Below, in pieces: positions 31,776 through 40,612 of a stretch of DNA of 63,037 bases. The notes below the pieces were generated by a model that made no database searches, was not told where the DNA came from, and saw only the letters and a list, made by a program, of their open reading frames with translations. Where the stretch lies: assembly GCA_023419375.1 (NCBI GenBank), contig JAEZYD010000005.1, positions 1 to 63,037 of the forward strand, written 5' to 3'. How positions within the stretch are numbered: the first letter of the stretch is position 1; each line of letters begins with the position of its first letter. A program made the position numbers and the translations under genes. This DNA is from Pseudomonadota bacterium. Lineage in GTDB: Bacteria > Desulfobacterota > Desulfovibrionia > Desulfovibrionales > Desulfovibrionaceae.

Positions 31776-33371
31776 ATGAAAGATAATCTGCAATTGAAAG
31801 ATGTTTCCACTGCCGAAGGGCAGATGGTCAGCATTGACCTCAAGGATATTCCTGAGCTTCCCCTGGACGTGCACACCATGCCCTGGAAGCCCTTCACCGA
31901 AGAGCAGAAGCAGAACACCGCCTGCATCCTTGACGATGTGTGCGTGCTGAACATTCCTGTGCCCAAGAACAAGGAAGAAGAAGAGGAGCTGGTCAACAAG
32001 TTCCTCAACGGCATGCGCAAGCTGTTCACCAAGGAAAACAACTGGACCTTCCTGCCCATGCTCGAAACCAGCATGGACTACTGCGCCCAGTGCAACTCCT
32101 GTTCTGACGCCTGCCATCTCTACGAGATGTCCGGCAAGAACGAGATGTACCGCCCCAACTTCCGGTCTGAAATCTTTCGCCGCATCTACAAGCAGTATGT
32201 GAAGAAAGAACCCCTGGCCAAATGGCGCTACGGCGACATGGGCCTGAACTGGAAGACCGTGGCCCGCCTGGGCGAACTGGCCTACCGCTGCAACCTTTGC
32301 CGTCGCTGCGCGCAGACCTGCCCCATCGGTGTGGACAACGGCCTGCTGGCCCGCGAAATCCGCAAGCTTTTCAGCCAGGAACTGGGCATCTACGCCCGCG
32401 AACTGCACGAAAAGGGCACCATGAACCAGATGAAGTGCGGGTCTTCCACCGGCATGACGCCTGAAGTGGTGAAAGAAAACGTGGAGTTCATCGACGAGGA
32501 CTACACCGAAATCACCGGCGTGGGCATCCACACTCCCTTCGACGTGCAGGGCGCAGACATCATGCTGCTGCACAACGCTGGCGAAGTGATGGCCTGGCCT
32601 GAAAACATCGCCGCCTTCTCGCTGATCTTCCAGGAAGCCGGTCTTTCCTGGACGCTCTCGAGCAAGGCCCTGGCATACGACGGCGTGAACTACGGCGTGT
32701 TCTACGACGACGCCCAGACCGCCCGTATTGCCCTCCAGCACATGATGGCCGCCAAGGAACTTGGCGTGAAGAAGATCGTCATCGGTGAATGCGGCCACGC
32801 CCACAAGGCCCTGACCGTTATCGCCGACCGCGTTATCCCCTTCGAATATCAGGTGCCGCGCGAAAGCTGCTACGTGACCCTGCACGACATCGTCATGTCG
32901 GGCCGCCTGAAGCTTGATCCTTCGCGCAACAACTTCCCCGTGACCCTGCACGACCCCTGCAACATCGTGCGCCTCATGGGCATTGTTGAACCCCAGCGCG
33001 AAATCGTGCGCAAAATTGCGCCCATGTTCCGCGAAATGCCCTGCCACGGTGTGGACAACTACTGCTGCGGCGGCGGCTCCGGCTTTGCCATCATGACCCG
33101 CAACAACATCGAGCAATGGCGCGGCAACATCTCTGGCCGCAAAAAGATGTGGCAGATCGCCGAAGCCTTCAAGGATTGCCTTGGACCGGAAACCCGCAAG
33201 TACATCTGCGCTCCCTGCTCCAACTGCAAGGGCCAGATCCGCGAAATGCTGGAACACAACGATCTGTACACCAAGAACAACTTCGCTTACGGCGGCCTGG
33301 TGGAACTTATCGTCAACGCCATGGTCAACGTGAACCCCGGGTTCATCAAGTTTGAAGGCGAAGAAGAATAG
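31776..33371 (+). CDS. DsrK/TmcB-like HdrD-type iron-sulfur protein
   Basis: A 531-aa cytoplasmic protein with two [4Fe-4S] motifs at residue 103 on (CAQCNSCSDACH) and 172 on (CNLCRRCAQTCP). CCG-type cysteine motifs follow, HDPCNIVRLMG and YCCGGGSGF (Cys430-431), and CAPCSNCKGQ. These mark an HdrD-like catalytic subunit. It has GECGHAHKA like HmcF. The sequence is clearly not the DsrK of dsrMKJOP as I remember it, so TmcB or an unnamed relative is more likely. It would exchange electrons between the quinone pool and a cytoplasmic thiol/disulfide partner. A GNRA-loop terminator follows at 33395. Confidence 0.8.
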   Translation: MKDNLQLKDVSTAEGQMVSIDLKDIPELPLDVHTMPWKPFTEEQKQNTACILDDVCVLNIPVPKNKEEEEELVNKFLNGMRKLFTKENNWTFLPMLETSMDYCAQCNSCSDACHLYEMSGKNEMYRPNFRSEIFRRIYKQYVKKEPLAKWRYGDMGLNWKTVARLGELAYRCNLCRRCAQTCPIGVDNGLLAREIRKLFSQELGIYARELHEKGTMNQMKCGSSTGMTPEVVKENVEFIDEDYTEITGVGIHTPFDVQGADIMLLHNAGEVMAWPENIAAFSLIFQEAGLSWTLSSKALAYDGVNYGVFYDDAQTARIALQHMMAAKELGVKKIVIGECGHAHKALTVIADRVIPFEYQVPRESCYVTLHDIVMSGRLKLDPSRNNFPVTLHDPCNIVRLMGIVEPQREIVRKIAPMFREMPCHGVDNYCCGGGSGFAIMTRNNIEQWRGNISGRKKMWQIAEAFKDCLGPETRKYICAPCSNCKGQIREMLEHNDLYTKNNFAYGGLVELIVNAMVNVNPGFIKFEGEEE

Positions 33372-33390
33372 TTTCCCGACCGTGGGACAA

Positions 33391-33488
33391 ATAGAAAAGG
33401 GGGCGCAAGCCCCCTTTTCTATTTATGAGCGTTGCCAACGGCAATGCGATCAGAAATCAGGAGCAGGCTGCGGCTTGCCCGCGCCGTA
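33391..33488. repeat. Imperfect ~98-bp direct repeat, copy 1 (with terminator 33395-33420)
   Basis: It opens with a perfect terminator, GAAAAGGGGGC-GCAA-GCCCCCTTTTC. It continues TATTTATGAGCGTTGCC and GCGATCAGAAATCAG, matching copy 2 at 33571 with about 15% differences. A CTGATTTCTG at 33495 is the inverse of part of it. Confidence 0.8.
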
Positions 33489-33570
33489 AAGCGACTGATT
33501 TCTGTGTTTTCTGCCCGGCGGTCTGCCGCCGCTGGCAGCGCAAAACCCGTGCAACGGGGTTTGTCATCTG

Positions 33571-33668
33571 AATGGCAAAGGGGGCGCAAGCCCCCTTTTG
33601 TATTTATGAGCGTTGCCATCAGCAATGCGATCAGAAATCAGAAGCAGGTCACGGCTTATCCGCGCCGT
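33571..33668. repeat. Imperfect ~98-bp direct repeat, copy 2 (with terminator 33577-33598)
   Basis: Same layout as copy 1, offset by 180 bp. Its right part includes the last codons and the stop of the EamA gene (33649), and its hairpin ends that gene on the minus strand. Confidence 0.8.
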
Positions 33669-34686
33669 ACTTTCCATGCGGAGCATTGGTTGCAGCGCAC
33701 GAAAGCCATATGCCCACCGTCACGCAGGCCAGACCCGCAAAATGAGTCCACAGAATCTGCTCACCAAGTACCAGCCACGAAAGCGCCACGCCGCTCAGAG
33801 GCACCAGGCCCGTAAAGGCAGCGGCTGCGCTGGCCTGCACCTGGGCAATTCCCCGAAACCACAGCACATATGACAGGTAGGAAACCGCTGCGCCATAATA
33901 GGCAAGCCCCCAGATGGCTGAGGCAGACAAGGAGGTGAAGTCAAAATTTCGAGCCTCAAACAGAGCCATAGGCAGCAGCATGATGAAGGCGTAGAATGAT
34001 ACGATTGTCGTGCGCCGCAAGGGCGACATGGGGCAGCAGCGTGCCTTGCTGAGCACGGAAAATGCCGCCTCGCACAATACGGCCGCCAGCACAAGGCCGT
34101 TGCCCAGCAATGTGCGCCAGGCCTCGCCTCCGCTTGCCTGCGCGGCGTCCGCACCAGCGGCTCCCTGCGCTGTCAGAAAGGGCGTAAGATTAATGGCAAG
34201 CAGCCCCAGACTCACGCAGGCTATGCCCGCAATGCGCCGCAGCGGGGGCCTCTCCCGCAGCATGCCCCATGCCAGCAAGCCGATGACCGCTGGCGCGGCG
34301 CTGCTCATCAAACCCGCAGAAGCCGCACTGGTGAAACGAAGCCCCTCAAAGGTACAAATCCGGTACAGCGCAATGCCGCACAAGGCCTGAAGGGCAAGTG
34401 TTGCATGAGTGCGCCCATCAAGCGCCCCTTTTTCGCGCCGCAGCCACAACTGCGGCAGCATCACCAGCAACCCTGCTCCAAGGCCCAGCCCCGCCGCAAG
34501 AAACACAGGCATGCTGCCCACCAGAAGTTTCCCCGCCACCACGGCGCTGCCAGCGATACTCATGGCAAGGGTCAGGCATATCCAGGCTCCCCAGGGGTGC
34601 GTTTGCTCCGCTTGCGCCGTCTGCTGCACTTCCGCGGCAGCTTTCTCAGCCACGGCACCTTGCGCGCCATTTTCGCACACTCTCAT
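33649..34686 (-). CDS. EamA/DMT-family transporter
   Basis: A 345-aa membrane protein with ten predicted helices in two EamA halves (for example ICLTLAMSIAGSAVVAGKLL early and GLACVTVGIWLSCAA last). Family exporters move amino acids, metabolites or drugs. It starts at 34686, where AAAGGAGAGG lies a few bases ahead; a longer frame to 34755 would run into the divergent promoter. It is divergent from a MocR regulator, the usual sign that the regulator controls it. The first ~28 residues are a hydrophilic extension. The substrate cannot be read from the sequence. Confidence 0.85.
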   Translation of the reverse strand: MRVCENGAQGAVAEKAAAEVQQTAQAEQTHPWGAWICLTLAMSIAGSAVVAGKLLVGSMPVFLAAGLGLGAGLLVMLPQLWLRREKGALDGRTHATLALQALCGIALYRICTFEGLRFTSAASAGLMSSAAPAVIGLLAWGMLRERPPLRRIAGIACVSLGLLAINLTPFLTAQGAAGADAAQASGGEAWRTLLGNGLVLAAVLCEAAFSVLSKARCCPMSPLRRTTIVSFYAFIMLLPMALFEARNFDFTSLSASAIWGLAYYGAAVSYLSYVLWFRGIAQVQASAAAAFTGLVPLSGVALSWLVLGEQILWTHFAGLACVTVGIWLSCAATNAPHGKYGADKP

Positions 34687-34781
34687 TATTTCCTCTCCTT
34701 TTGATGCCCGCACACCGCTTCGGCATGCTGAGCGCCTTCCGGCACGTATTGCCATCTGACGTCTGAGAGGCTAGCGTAGCT

Positions 34782-34807
34782 AAAGTGGTTTTGATAAGCG
34801 CCACTTT
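34782..34807. promoter_or_regulatory. Candidate MocR operator
   Basis: AAAGTGG (34782-34788) and CCACTTT (34801-34807), 12 nt apart, midway between divergent promoters. AAAGTGG is like sites described for PdxR/MocR proteins. Confidence 0.5.
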
Positions 34808-34842
34808 TTTGCATTTTTCACCATACCAATTATAGGTGCGCC

Positions 34843-36264
34843 ATGTGGATCAGCCTTGATGCAGACAGCCCGCTTTCGCTGAACCGCCAGATCAGCGCGC
34901 AGATCAGGGAGCTGATTTTGCGCGGGCATCTGGCTGCGGGCGACCGCCTGCCCTCCACCCGGCAACTTTGCAAAGATCTGCATGTGGCTCGCAGCACAGT
35001 TATTGAAGCCTATGACCAGTTGCTGGCCGAAGGGTATCTTGAATCCCGGCGCGGCTCGGGAACGCATGTGGCCCAGGGTATCCGGCCTCAACCGCAAATG
35101 TGCGGCCCAAAAACTGGCGCAGGCGATCACGTTGCCGCTGTCGTCCACACCGTCCCACCGGGGCTTGTGAACTTTCAGTCCGGCATTCCGGCTCTGGAGC
35201 ATTTTCCTGCGGCGGAATGGGGCCGACTGTACCGGCAGGTGTGCGATACGTTACCAGCCTCGGCTCTGCGCTATTGCAGACCGCAAGGCGTTGCCGAACT
35301 ACAGGAGGCCATTGCCGGATGGCTGCTGCGCATGCGGGGCCTGCGCGCAGAGCCGGAGCAGATCATGATTACCACTGGCGCGACACAGGGGCTCAGGCTT
35401 GTGGCGCGCCTGCTCCATCGCCCGGACGCTCTGGCTATTGTGGAAGACCCCGTGCACCGGGGGCTGGTGGAAGTGATAGCGCGCACCGGGTATGCCATTG
35501 AAGGCATTGCCGCAGACGCACAGGGCATGGACGTCAGCCGCCTGCAAAGCCTCCCTGAGCAGACCGCCCGCCGCTGCGCCTTTGTCTATGTGACCCCTTC
35601 GCACCAGTATCCCACCGGGGGCATTCTTTCCGCGCAGCGGCGACAGGCGCTGGTGGATTTTGCCCGGCAGCGCGACTGCATGGTGGTAGAGGATGACTAC
35701 GACGGCGAATTCCGCTTTGAGGGAACGCCCGTCAGCGCCCTGCGCGAGCTAGCGCCCGAAAGTGTCATATATATTGGTTCGTTCAGCAAAATTCTGGCCC
35801 CTGCCCTGCGCATGGGCTTTGCCCTTGTGCCGCAGGCGCTGGTGCGCCGCTGGGCCGGGGAAAAGCAGTACACGGATGTGCACACCGATGCGCTTTCACA
35901 ACGCACGCTGGCCGCCTTTATCGCAAACGGGGGGCTTGAGCGGCATATCTGGAAAATGTGCAAGCTGTACAAACGCAAGAGGCTCTACCTCCTGGAATGT
36001 CTGCGGCGGCACTTTGGCGACAGATTCACTGTGGGCGGGCAGGCTGCGGGGCTGCATCTGGTGGCGGGATTCCCCGGCATACACTTTTCGGACGAAGTGC
36101 TCGCGGCCATGCGCATGCAGGGCGTTCAGGCCGTACCAGTGGAACACCATTCGCTGTGCCGCGACGGCGCGCACGCGCACGAACTGATACTGGGCTATGC
36201 GCACCTATCCGAGCAGTCCATGGAGCGTGGAGTGCATGCCCTGCGCGAGGCCCTTGCTCCGTGA
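34843..36264 (+). CDS. MocR/PdxR-family regulator (GntR HTH fused to aminotransferase domain)
   Basis: The 473-aa protein has an N-terminal GntR winged helix (residues ~10-78: SLNRQISAQIRELILRG, LPSTRQLCKDLHVARSTVIEAY, RGSGTHVA) joined to a fold-type I aminotransferase-like domain. The latter has the VVEDDYDGEFRF motif and the PLP lysine in YIGSFSKILAPALRMGF. Such proteins bind PLP or an amino acid-PLP adduct and regulate PLP synthesis, GABA or transport genes. It is divergent from the EamA exporter, likely its target. It has no strong Shine-Dalgarno (TAGGTG). Confidence 0.92.
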   Translation: MWISLDADSPLSLNRQISAQIRELILRGHLAAGDRLPSTRQLCKDLHVARSTVIEAYDQLLAEGYLESRRGSGTHVAQGIRPQPQMCGPKTGAGDHVAAVVHTVPPGLVNFQSGIPALEHFPAAEWGRLYRQVCDTLPASALRYCRPQGVAELQEAIAGWLLRMRGLRAEPEQIMITTGATQGLRLVARLLHRPDALAIVEDPVHRGLVEVIARTGYAIEGIAADAQGMDVSRLQSLPEQTARRCAFVYVTPSHQYPTGGILSAQRRQALVDFARQRDCMVVEDDYDGEFRFEGTPVSALRELAPESVIYIGSFSKILAPALRMGFALVPQALVRRWAGEKQYTDVHTDALSQRTLAAFIANGGLERHIWKMCKLYKRKRLYLLECLRRHFGDRFTVGGQAAGLHLVAGFPGIHFSDEVLAAMRMQGVQAVPVEHHSLCRDGAHAHELILGYAHLSEQSMERGVHALREALAP

Positions 36265-36352
36265 GCTGACAGTTTTAATGGAATATCTTTTTTTGCAAGG
36301 CATTCGGCGGTTTGCCGCCCTGCGGGCTTTCAATCGCCGCGCCATACGCGCA

Positions 36353-36381
36353 TTGACAGGATGCCCGCAATGAGGCAATAG
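36353..36381 (+). promoter_or_regulatory. Possible sigma70 promoter of livJ
   Basis: TTGACA (36353-36358), a 17-nt spacer, then CAATAG. The -35 is perfect and the -10 weak. Confidence 0.4.
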
Positions 36382-36444
36382 AAAAGCCTTCATCCACAAG
36401 CGGCGCATCATTTGTGCGCACATCTTTTCTCGCGGAGGGCGGAG

Positions 36445-37575
36445 ATGAAAAAAGGTATGACATGGCTTGCTGCAATGGCATTCTGCGTGGCAATTGCCGC
36501 GCCCGCAATGGCTGCGGATCCCATTAAAATCGGCGTTGCCGGCGCGCACTCCGGCGACCTGGCCTCCTACGGCGTTCCCAGCCTGAACGCCGCCAAGGTT
36601 GTGATTGCCGAAGTCAACGCCAACGGCGGCGTGCTTGGGCGTCAGATTGAACTGGTCGCCCAGGATGACCAGTGCAAGCCTGAACTGGCCACCAACGCGG
36701 CCACCAAGCTTATTTCCGAAAAGGTGAACGTGGTCATGGGCCACATCTGCTCCGGCGCTACCAAGGCGACCCTGCCTTTGTACACCGAAGCCAAGATCGT
36801 CTCCATGTCGCCTTCTGCCACGACCCCCAGCCTTACCGAAAGCGGCACCAACCCCTATTTCTTCCGCACCATCGCCAACGACAAGGCCCAGGCCAAGTTG
36901 ACCAGCGACTTTATCCTGAACGGCCTCAAGGCCAAGAAGGTCGCCTACCTGCATGACAATGGCGACTACGGCAAGGGCTTTGTGGACAACAACCGTGAAG
37001 CCCTTGAAAAGGCTGGCGTGGAAACCGTTCTGTACGAAGCCGTTACGCCTGACGCTGTGGACTTCTCCGCTGTTGTGCGCAAACTGCGCCGCGCCCAGCC
37101 CGACATCCTCGTGTTCGGCGGCTACCAGCCCACCGCTTCCAAGCTGTTGCAGCAGATGCGCCGCGACCGCGTGACCACCGCCATGATCGGCCCCGACGGC
37201 CTCAAGGACGACGCCTTCATCAAGATGGCTGGCAAGGACGCCGAAGGCGTGTACGCCTCCTATCCCAAGGACACCAGTAACCTGCCCGCATACAAGCATG
37301 CCCACGAAGGCCATGTGAAGATGTTCGGCAGCGATCCCGGTTCCTTCTACTACAACGGCTACGCCGCCACCCAGGCTCTGGTGAACGCCATTGCCAAGGC
37401 TGGCTCCACCGACGCCGCCAAGGTTGTGGAAGCCCTGCGCACCAACCCCGTGGAAACCCCGCTGGGCAAGCTGACCTTCAGCAAGACCGGCGATGCCGCC
37501 GGTATGGGCCTTTCCATCTACCAGATCAAAGATGGCAAGTTCGTAGAGCTTAATCACAGCATTACCCTGGACTAA
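36445..37575 (+). CDS. livJ: Branched-chain amino-acid-type ABC transporter, periplasmic binding protein
   Basis: A 376-aa type I periplasmic binding protein. The signal peptide MKKGMTWLAAMAFCVAIAAP ends AMA-ADP. The mature protein starts IKIGVAGAHSGDLASYG and has the LivJ-like GHICSGATKATLPLYTEAKIVSMSPSAT-type region, YLHDNGDYGKG and the typical YNGYAATQAL. It collects the amino acid for the permease encoded next. GGAG precedes the ATG at 36445. A strong GC hairpin with a short T-run follows its stop, likely keeping it more abundant than the membrane subunits. The ligand (Leu/Ile/Val or another) is not proven. Confidence 0.92.
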   Translation: MKKGMTWLAAMAFCVAIAAPAMAADPIKIGVAGAHSGDLASYGVPSLNAAKVVIAEVNANGGVLGRQIELVAQDDQCKPELATNAATKLISEKVNVVMGHICSGATKATLPLYTEAKIVSMSPSATTPSLTESGTNPYFFRTIANDKAQAKLTSDFILNGLKAKKVAYLHDNGDYGKGFVDNNREALEKAGVETVLYEAVTPDAVDFSAVVRKLRRAQPDILVFGGYQPTASKLLQQMRRDRVTTAMIGPDGLKDDAFIKMAGKDAEGVYASYPKDTSNLPAYKHAHEGHVKMFGSDPGSFYYNGYAATQALVNAIAKAGSTDAAKVVEALRTNPVETPLGKLTFSKTGDAAGMGLSIYQIKDGKFVELNHSITLD

Positions 37576-37582
37576 ACGTCTA

Positions 37583-37615
37583 CCGGGGCGCGGCCATGGC
37601 CGCGCCCCGGCTTTT
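37583..37615 (+). terminator. Partial terminator between livJ and livH
   Basis: CCGGGGCGCGGC and GCCGCGCCCCGG (12-bp arms, loop CATG) followed by CTTTTC. The short T-run suggests incomplete termination, setting binding protein above permease. Confidence 0.65.
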
Positions 37616-37695
37616 CACGCATCGCCGGACGCTGACGGCATTAACGGGACAGGCGGAACGAACAGGGACACCCCCCGTACCGCGCGCGAGTTTGC

Positions 37696-38604
37696 ATGGA
37701 CATTCAATTTTTTATAGAGCTCTTTTTCGGCGGTTTGACCCGAGGCAGCATTTATGCGCTGATTGCTCTCGGCTACACGCTGGTTTACGGCATTATCGGG
37801 CTCATCAATTTTGCCCATGGCGAAGTGTATATGCTGGGCTCATTCACGGCCCTGCTGATAGCTGGCGCGCTAGGCGTCTACGGCTTCCCTGCTGGTGGCA
37901 TCCTTATTGTGGCGGCTCTTGCGGCCATAGTCTGGTGTTCCGCCTACGGCTACACGCTGGAAAAGGTCGCCTACAAGCCCCTGCGTGGCGCGCCGCGCCT
38001 GTCGCCGCTTATCTCTGCCATCGGTATGTCCATCTTTTTGCAAAACTATGTGCTGCTTGCGCAGACATCCGACTTTGTGCCCTTCCCCAACCTGCTGCCG
38101 GAAATGAATTTTCTTGAGCACATCGACTATGTCATGGGCGCCAGCGACTTTCTCATTCTGATGGTCAGCACCTTTGCCATGGTTTCGCTCTCGCTTTTCA
38201 TCCGTTACACCCGCATGGGCAAAGCCATGCGCGCCACAGCCCAAAACCGCAAGATGGCCCTTTTGCTCGGCATCAATGCCGACCGCATCATCTCCCTCAC
38301 GTTCATCATCGGTTCCGCCCTGGCGGCCCTTGGCGGCGTGCTTATTGCCTCGCACATGGGACAGGTCAACTTTGGCATCGGTTTTCTGGCTGGGCTTAAG
38401 GCCTTTACCGCCGCAGTACTCGGCGGCATCGGCTCCATCCCCGGCGCAATGGTGGGCGGGCTTGTGCTCGGCCTGGCCGAAAGTTTCACCACTGGCTATT
38501 TTTCCGGCAACTACGAAGACATGCTGGCCTTCGGCATTCTTATCCTCATTCTCATTTTCAGGCCCGACGGTATTTTGGGCAAAGCCACAGTGCAAAAGGT
38601 GTAG
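37696..38604 (+). CDS. livH: Branched-chain amino-acid-type ABC transporter permease LivH
   Basis: A 302-aa permease with about eight helices. Family motifs include LIALGYTLVYGIIGLINFAHGEVYMLG near the N-terminus and the cytoplasmic coupling loop RAxAQN (MRATAQNRKMALLLGINADRII). The C-terminal AFTAAVLGGIGSIPGAMVGG and the final FRPDGILGKA are also typical. It starts 120 bases after livJ and ends 2 bases before livM. Confidence 0.93.
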   Translation: MDIQFFIELFFGGLTRGSIYALIALGYTLVYGIIGLINFAHGEVYMLGSFTALLIAGALGVYGFPAGGILIVAALAAIVWCSAYGYTLEKVAYKPLRGAPRLSPLISAIGMSIFLQNYVLLAQTSDFVPFPNLLPEMNFLEHIDYVMGASDFLILMVSTFAMVSLSLFIRYTRMGKAMRATAQNRKMALLLGINADRIISLTFIIGSALAALGGVLIASHMGQVNFGIGFLAGLKAFTAAVLGGIGSIPGAMVGGLVLGLAESFTTGYFSGNYEDMLAFGILILILIFRPDGILGKATVQKV

Positions 38605-38606
38605 CC

Positions 38607-39827
38607 ATGCAGCGCATACTTAAAGCCGCCATCGCCGCCCTGTGGTTCATGCTCCTCACCCTCCCGGTGCTGGGCATCAAGCTGAACACAGTGGCAAAAA
38701 CCGTAGTTTGGCGTTTTGACCGCATATTCGCTCTGGGCGCAGGCATATTTGTGCTTGCCCTTATCTGGGACTGGTGCTTCAGCCGCAAAGCTGCGGGCGT
38801 CAAGATCGTCACCCTGCCCAAGTGCCTCAATCTGGCAGAGATCATTGAATCATTCAGGAACCGCGCAGGCCTCCGCCTTGGCGGACTTGCCGTGCTGGCC
38901 GTTGTGCTCATCGGCATGCCGCTGGTCAGCTCCTTCTACCAGACCAACATCATGATCTCCGCCCTGCTGTACGTCATGCTCGCGCTGGGCCTGAACATCG
39001 TCGTGGGTCTGGCGGGCCAGCTCGTGCTTGGCTATGTGGCTTTTTACGCCATTGGCGCATACACGTACGGCCTTCTGCACCAGTATTTCGGCCTGGGTTT
39101 CTGGACCTGCCTGCCCATCGGCGGCTTCCTTACAGTCCTTTTCGGCCTTGGGCTGGGCTTTCCCGTGCTGCGGCTGCGTGGCGACTACCTCGCCATCGTG
39201 ACCCTGGGCTTTGGCGAGATCGTGCGCCTCACGCTGCAAAACTGGAACACCGTCACCGGCGGCCCCCGTGGCGTCAGCGATATTCCCCGCCCTGCCTTTT
39301 TTGGCATGAACATGGACATCACCCAGTCCACCACCTACATCTACTATCTGGTGCTGGCCGCAGTGGTGGTTACCATTGTTGTTATCACCCGGCTCAAAAA
39401 TTCGCGCGTGGGGCTGGCCCTGCAAGCCCTGCGGGAAGACGAAATAGCCTGCGAGGCCATGGGCGTGGACATCACGCGGGTGAAGCTTTCGGCATTTGCT
39501 CTCGGCTCCTGCTGGGCTGGCTTTGCCGGGGTAATCTTTGCCGCCAAGACCACCTATATCAATCCCTCCAGCTTTACCTTCATGGAATCGGCCATGATTC
39601 TTTCCATGGTGGTGCTGGGCGGGATGGGCTCCATTGCGGGCGTGGTCATTGCAGCGCTGATTCTCATTCTTGCCCCGGAATATCTGCGGGCTTTCTCTGA
39701 CTACCGCATGCTGCTTTTCGGAGCGATCATGGTGATTATGATGCTCTTCCGGCCACAGGGCCTCATCAGCGGAGAACGACGCCGCTACCGCATCAGCAAC
39801 CTGCACGGTGCTGAAGGAGGCCGCTGA
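38607..39827 (+). CDS. livM: Branched-chain amino-acid-type ABC transporter permease LivM
   Basis: A 406-aa permease, with an N-terminal extension of ~100 residues carrying two helices before the LivM core. The core has LNIVVGLAGQLVLGYVAFYAIGAY, a LRGDYLAIVTLGFGEIVRL segment, the coupling loop ALREDEIACEAMGVD, and the end FRPQGLI. Its stop overlaps the livG start by one base (TGATG), so they are translationally coupled. Confidence 0.93.
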   Translation: MQRILKAAIAALWFMLLTLPVLGIKLNTVAKTVVWRFDRIFALGAGIFVLALIWDWCFSRKAAGVKIVTLPKCLNLAEIIESFRNRAGLRLGGLAVLAVVLIGMPLVSSFYQTNIMISALLYVMLALGLNIVVGLAGQLVLGYVAFYAIGAYTYGLLHQYFGLGFWTCLPIGGFLTVLFGLGLGFPVLRLRGDYLAIVTLGFGEIVRLTLQNWNTVTGGPRGVSDIPRPAFFGMNMDITQSTTYIYYLVLAAVVVTIVVITRLKNSRVGLALQALREDEIACEAMGVDITRVKLSAFALGSCWAGFAGVIFAAKTTYINPSSFTFMESAMILSMVVLGGMGSIAGVVIAALILILAPEYLRAFSDYRMLLFGAIMVIMMLFRPQGLISGERRRYRISNLHGAEGGR

Positions 39828-40612
39828 TGAAACCGGTGCTGGAAGTAAAGGATCTTTCTCAGGATTTTGGCGGCCTCCGCGCGCTTAACGAGCTTTCGCT
39901 CACGGTGAACAGCGGCGAGATCGTTGCCCTTATCGGCCCCAACGGCGCAGGCAAGACCACGTTTTTCAACTGCGTGACCGGCATCTACACCCCCACAGAG
40001 GGGCAGATGTTTCTGCACGACGCATCGGGCGACAAGAAGCTGCTCAACGGCAAAAAGCCCCACCTCATCACGGCTATGGGCATGGCCCGCACGTTCCAGA
40101 ACATTCGCCTTTTCAGCGAAATGACCGTGCTTGAAAACGTGATGATCGGCCGCCACTGCCGCACCAGGGCGGGCATTTTTGGCGCCATCGTGCGCGATGG
40201 CCGGACCCGCCGTGAAGAACAGGACTGCATCGACCGCAGCTACGAACTCCTGGAACTGGTGAAACTTCAGGATTTCTGGAATGAAACGGCCAACAACCTG
40301 CCCTACGGCGCGCAGCGGCGGCTTGAAATCGCCCGCGCCATGGCTACGGAGCCGCGCATGCTGCTGCTGGATGAACCCGCAGCGGGCATGAACCCCCAGG
40401 AAACCAACGAGCTCAAGGAGCTGGTCTGCTCCATCCGCGACAACCAGCAGCTCTCCATCCTGCTTATCGAGCACGATATGGGCATGGTCATGTCGCTTTC
40501 CGACCGCATCTACGTCATGGAATACGGCTCCTGCATCGCCACAGGCACCCCCGCTGAAATCCGCACCAACCCCCGCGTCATCAAGGCCTATCTGGGAGAA
40601 AGCGATGCTTGA
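39827..40612 (+). CDS. livG: Branched-chain amino-acid-type ABC transporter ATPase LivG
   Basis: A 261-aa ABC ATPase: Walker A GPNGAGKTTFFN, Q-loop FQNIRLF, a signature shifted from LSGGQ to LPYGAQRRLEIARA (usual in LivG), Walker B LLLDEPAAGMNP, and H-loop IEHDMGMVM. The C-terminal GTPAEIRTNPRVIKAYLG is also family-typical. GGAGG precedes the ATG. It overlaps livF by eight bases. Confidence 0.95.
   Translation: MKPVLEVKDLSQDFGGLRALNELSLTVNSGEIVALIGPNGAGKTTFFNCVTGIYTPTEGQMFLHDASGDKKLLNGKKPHLITAMGMARTFQNIRLFSEMTVLENVMIGRHCRTRAGIFGAIVRDGRTRREEQDCIDRSYELLELVKLQDFWNETANNLPYGAQRRLEIARAMATEPRMLLLDEPAAGMNPQETNELKELVCSIRDNQQLSILLIEHDMGMVMSLSDRIYVMEYGSCIATGTPAEIRTNPRVIKAYLGESDA

Noticed and set aside
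31776..33371. True DsrK of the dsrMKJOP complex
   Set aside because: Motifs around the CCG region differ from DsrK as I know it, and dsrJ, dsrO and dsrP are not adjacent.
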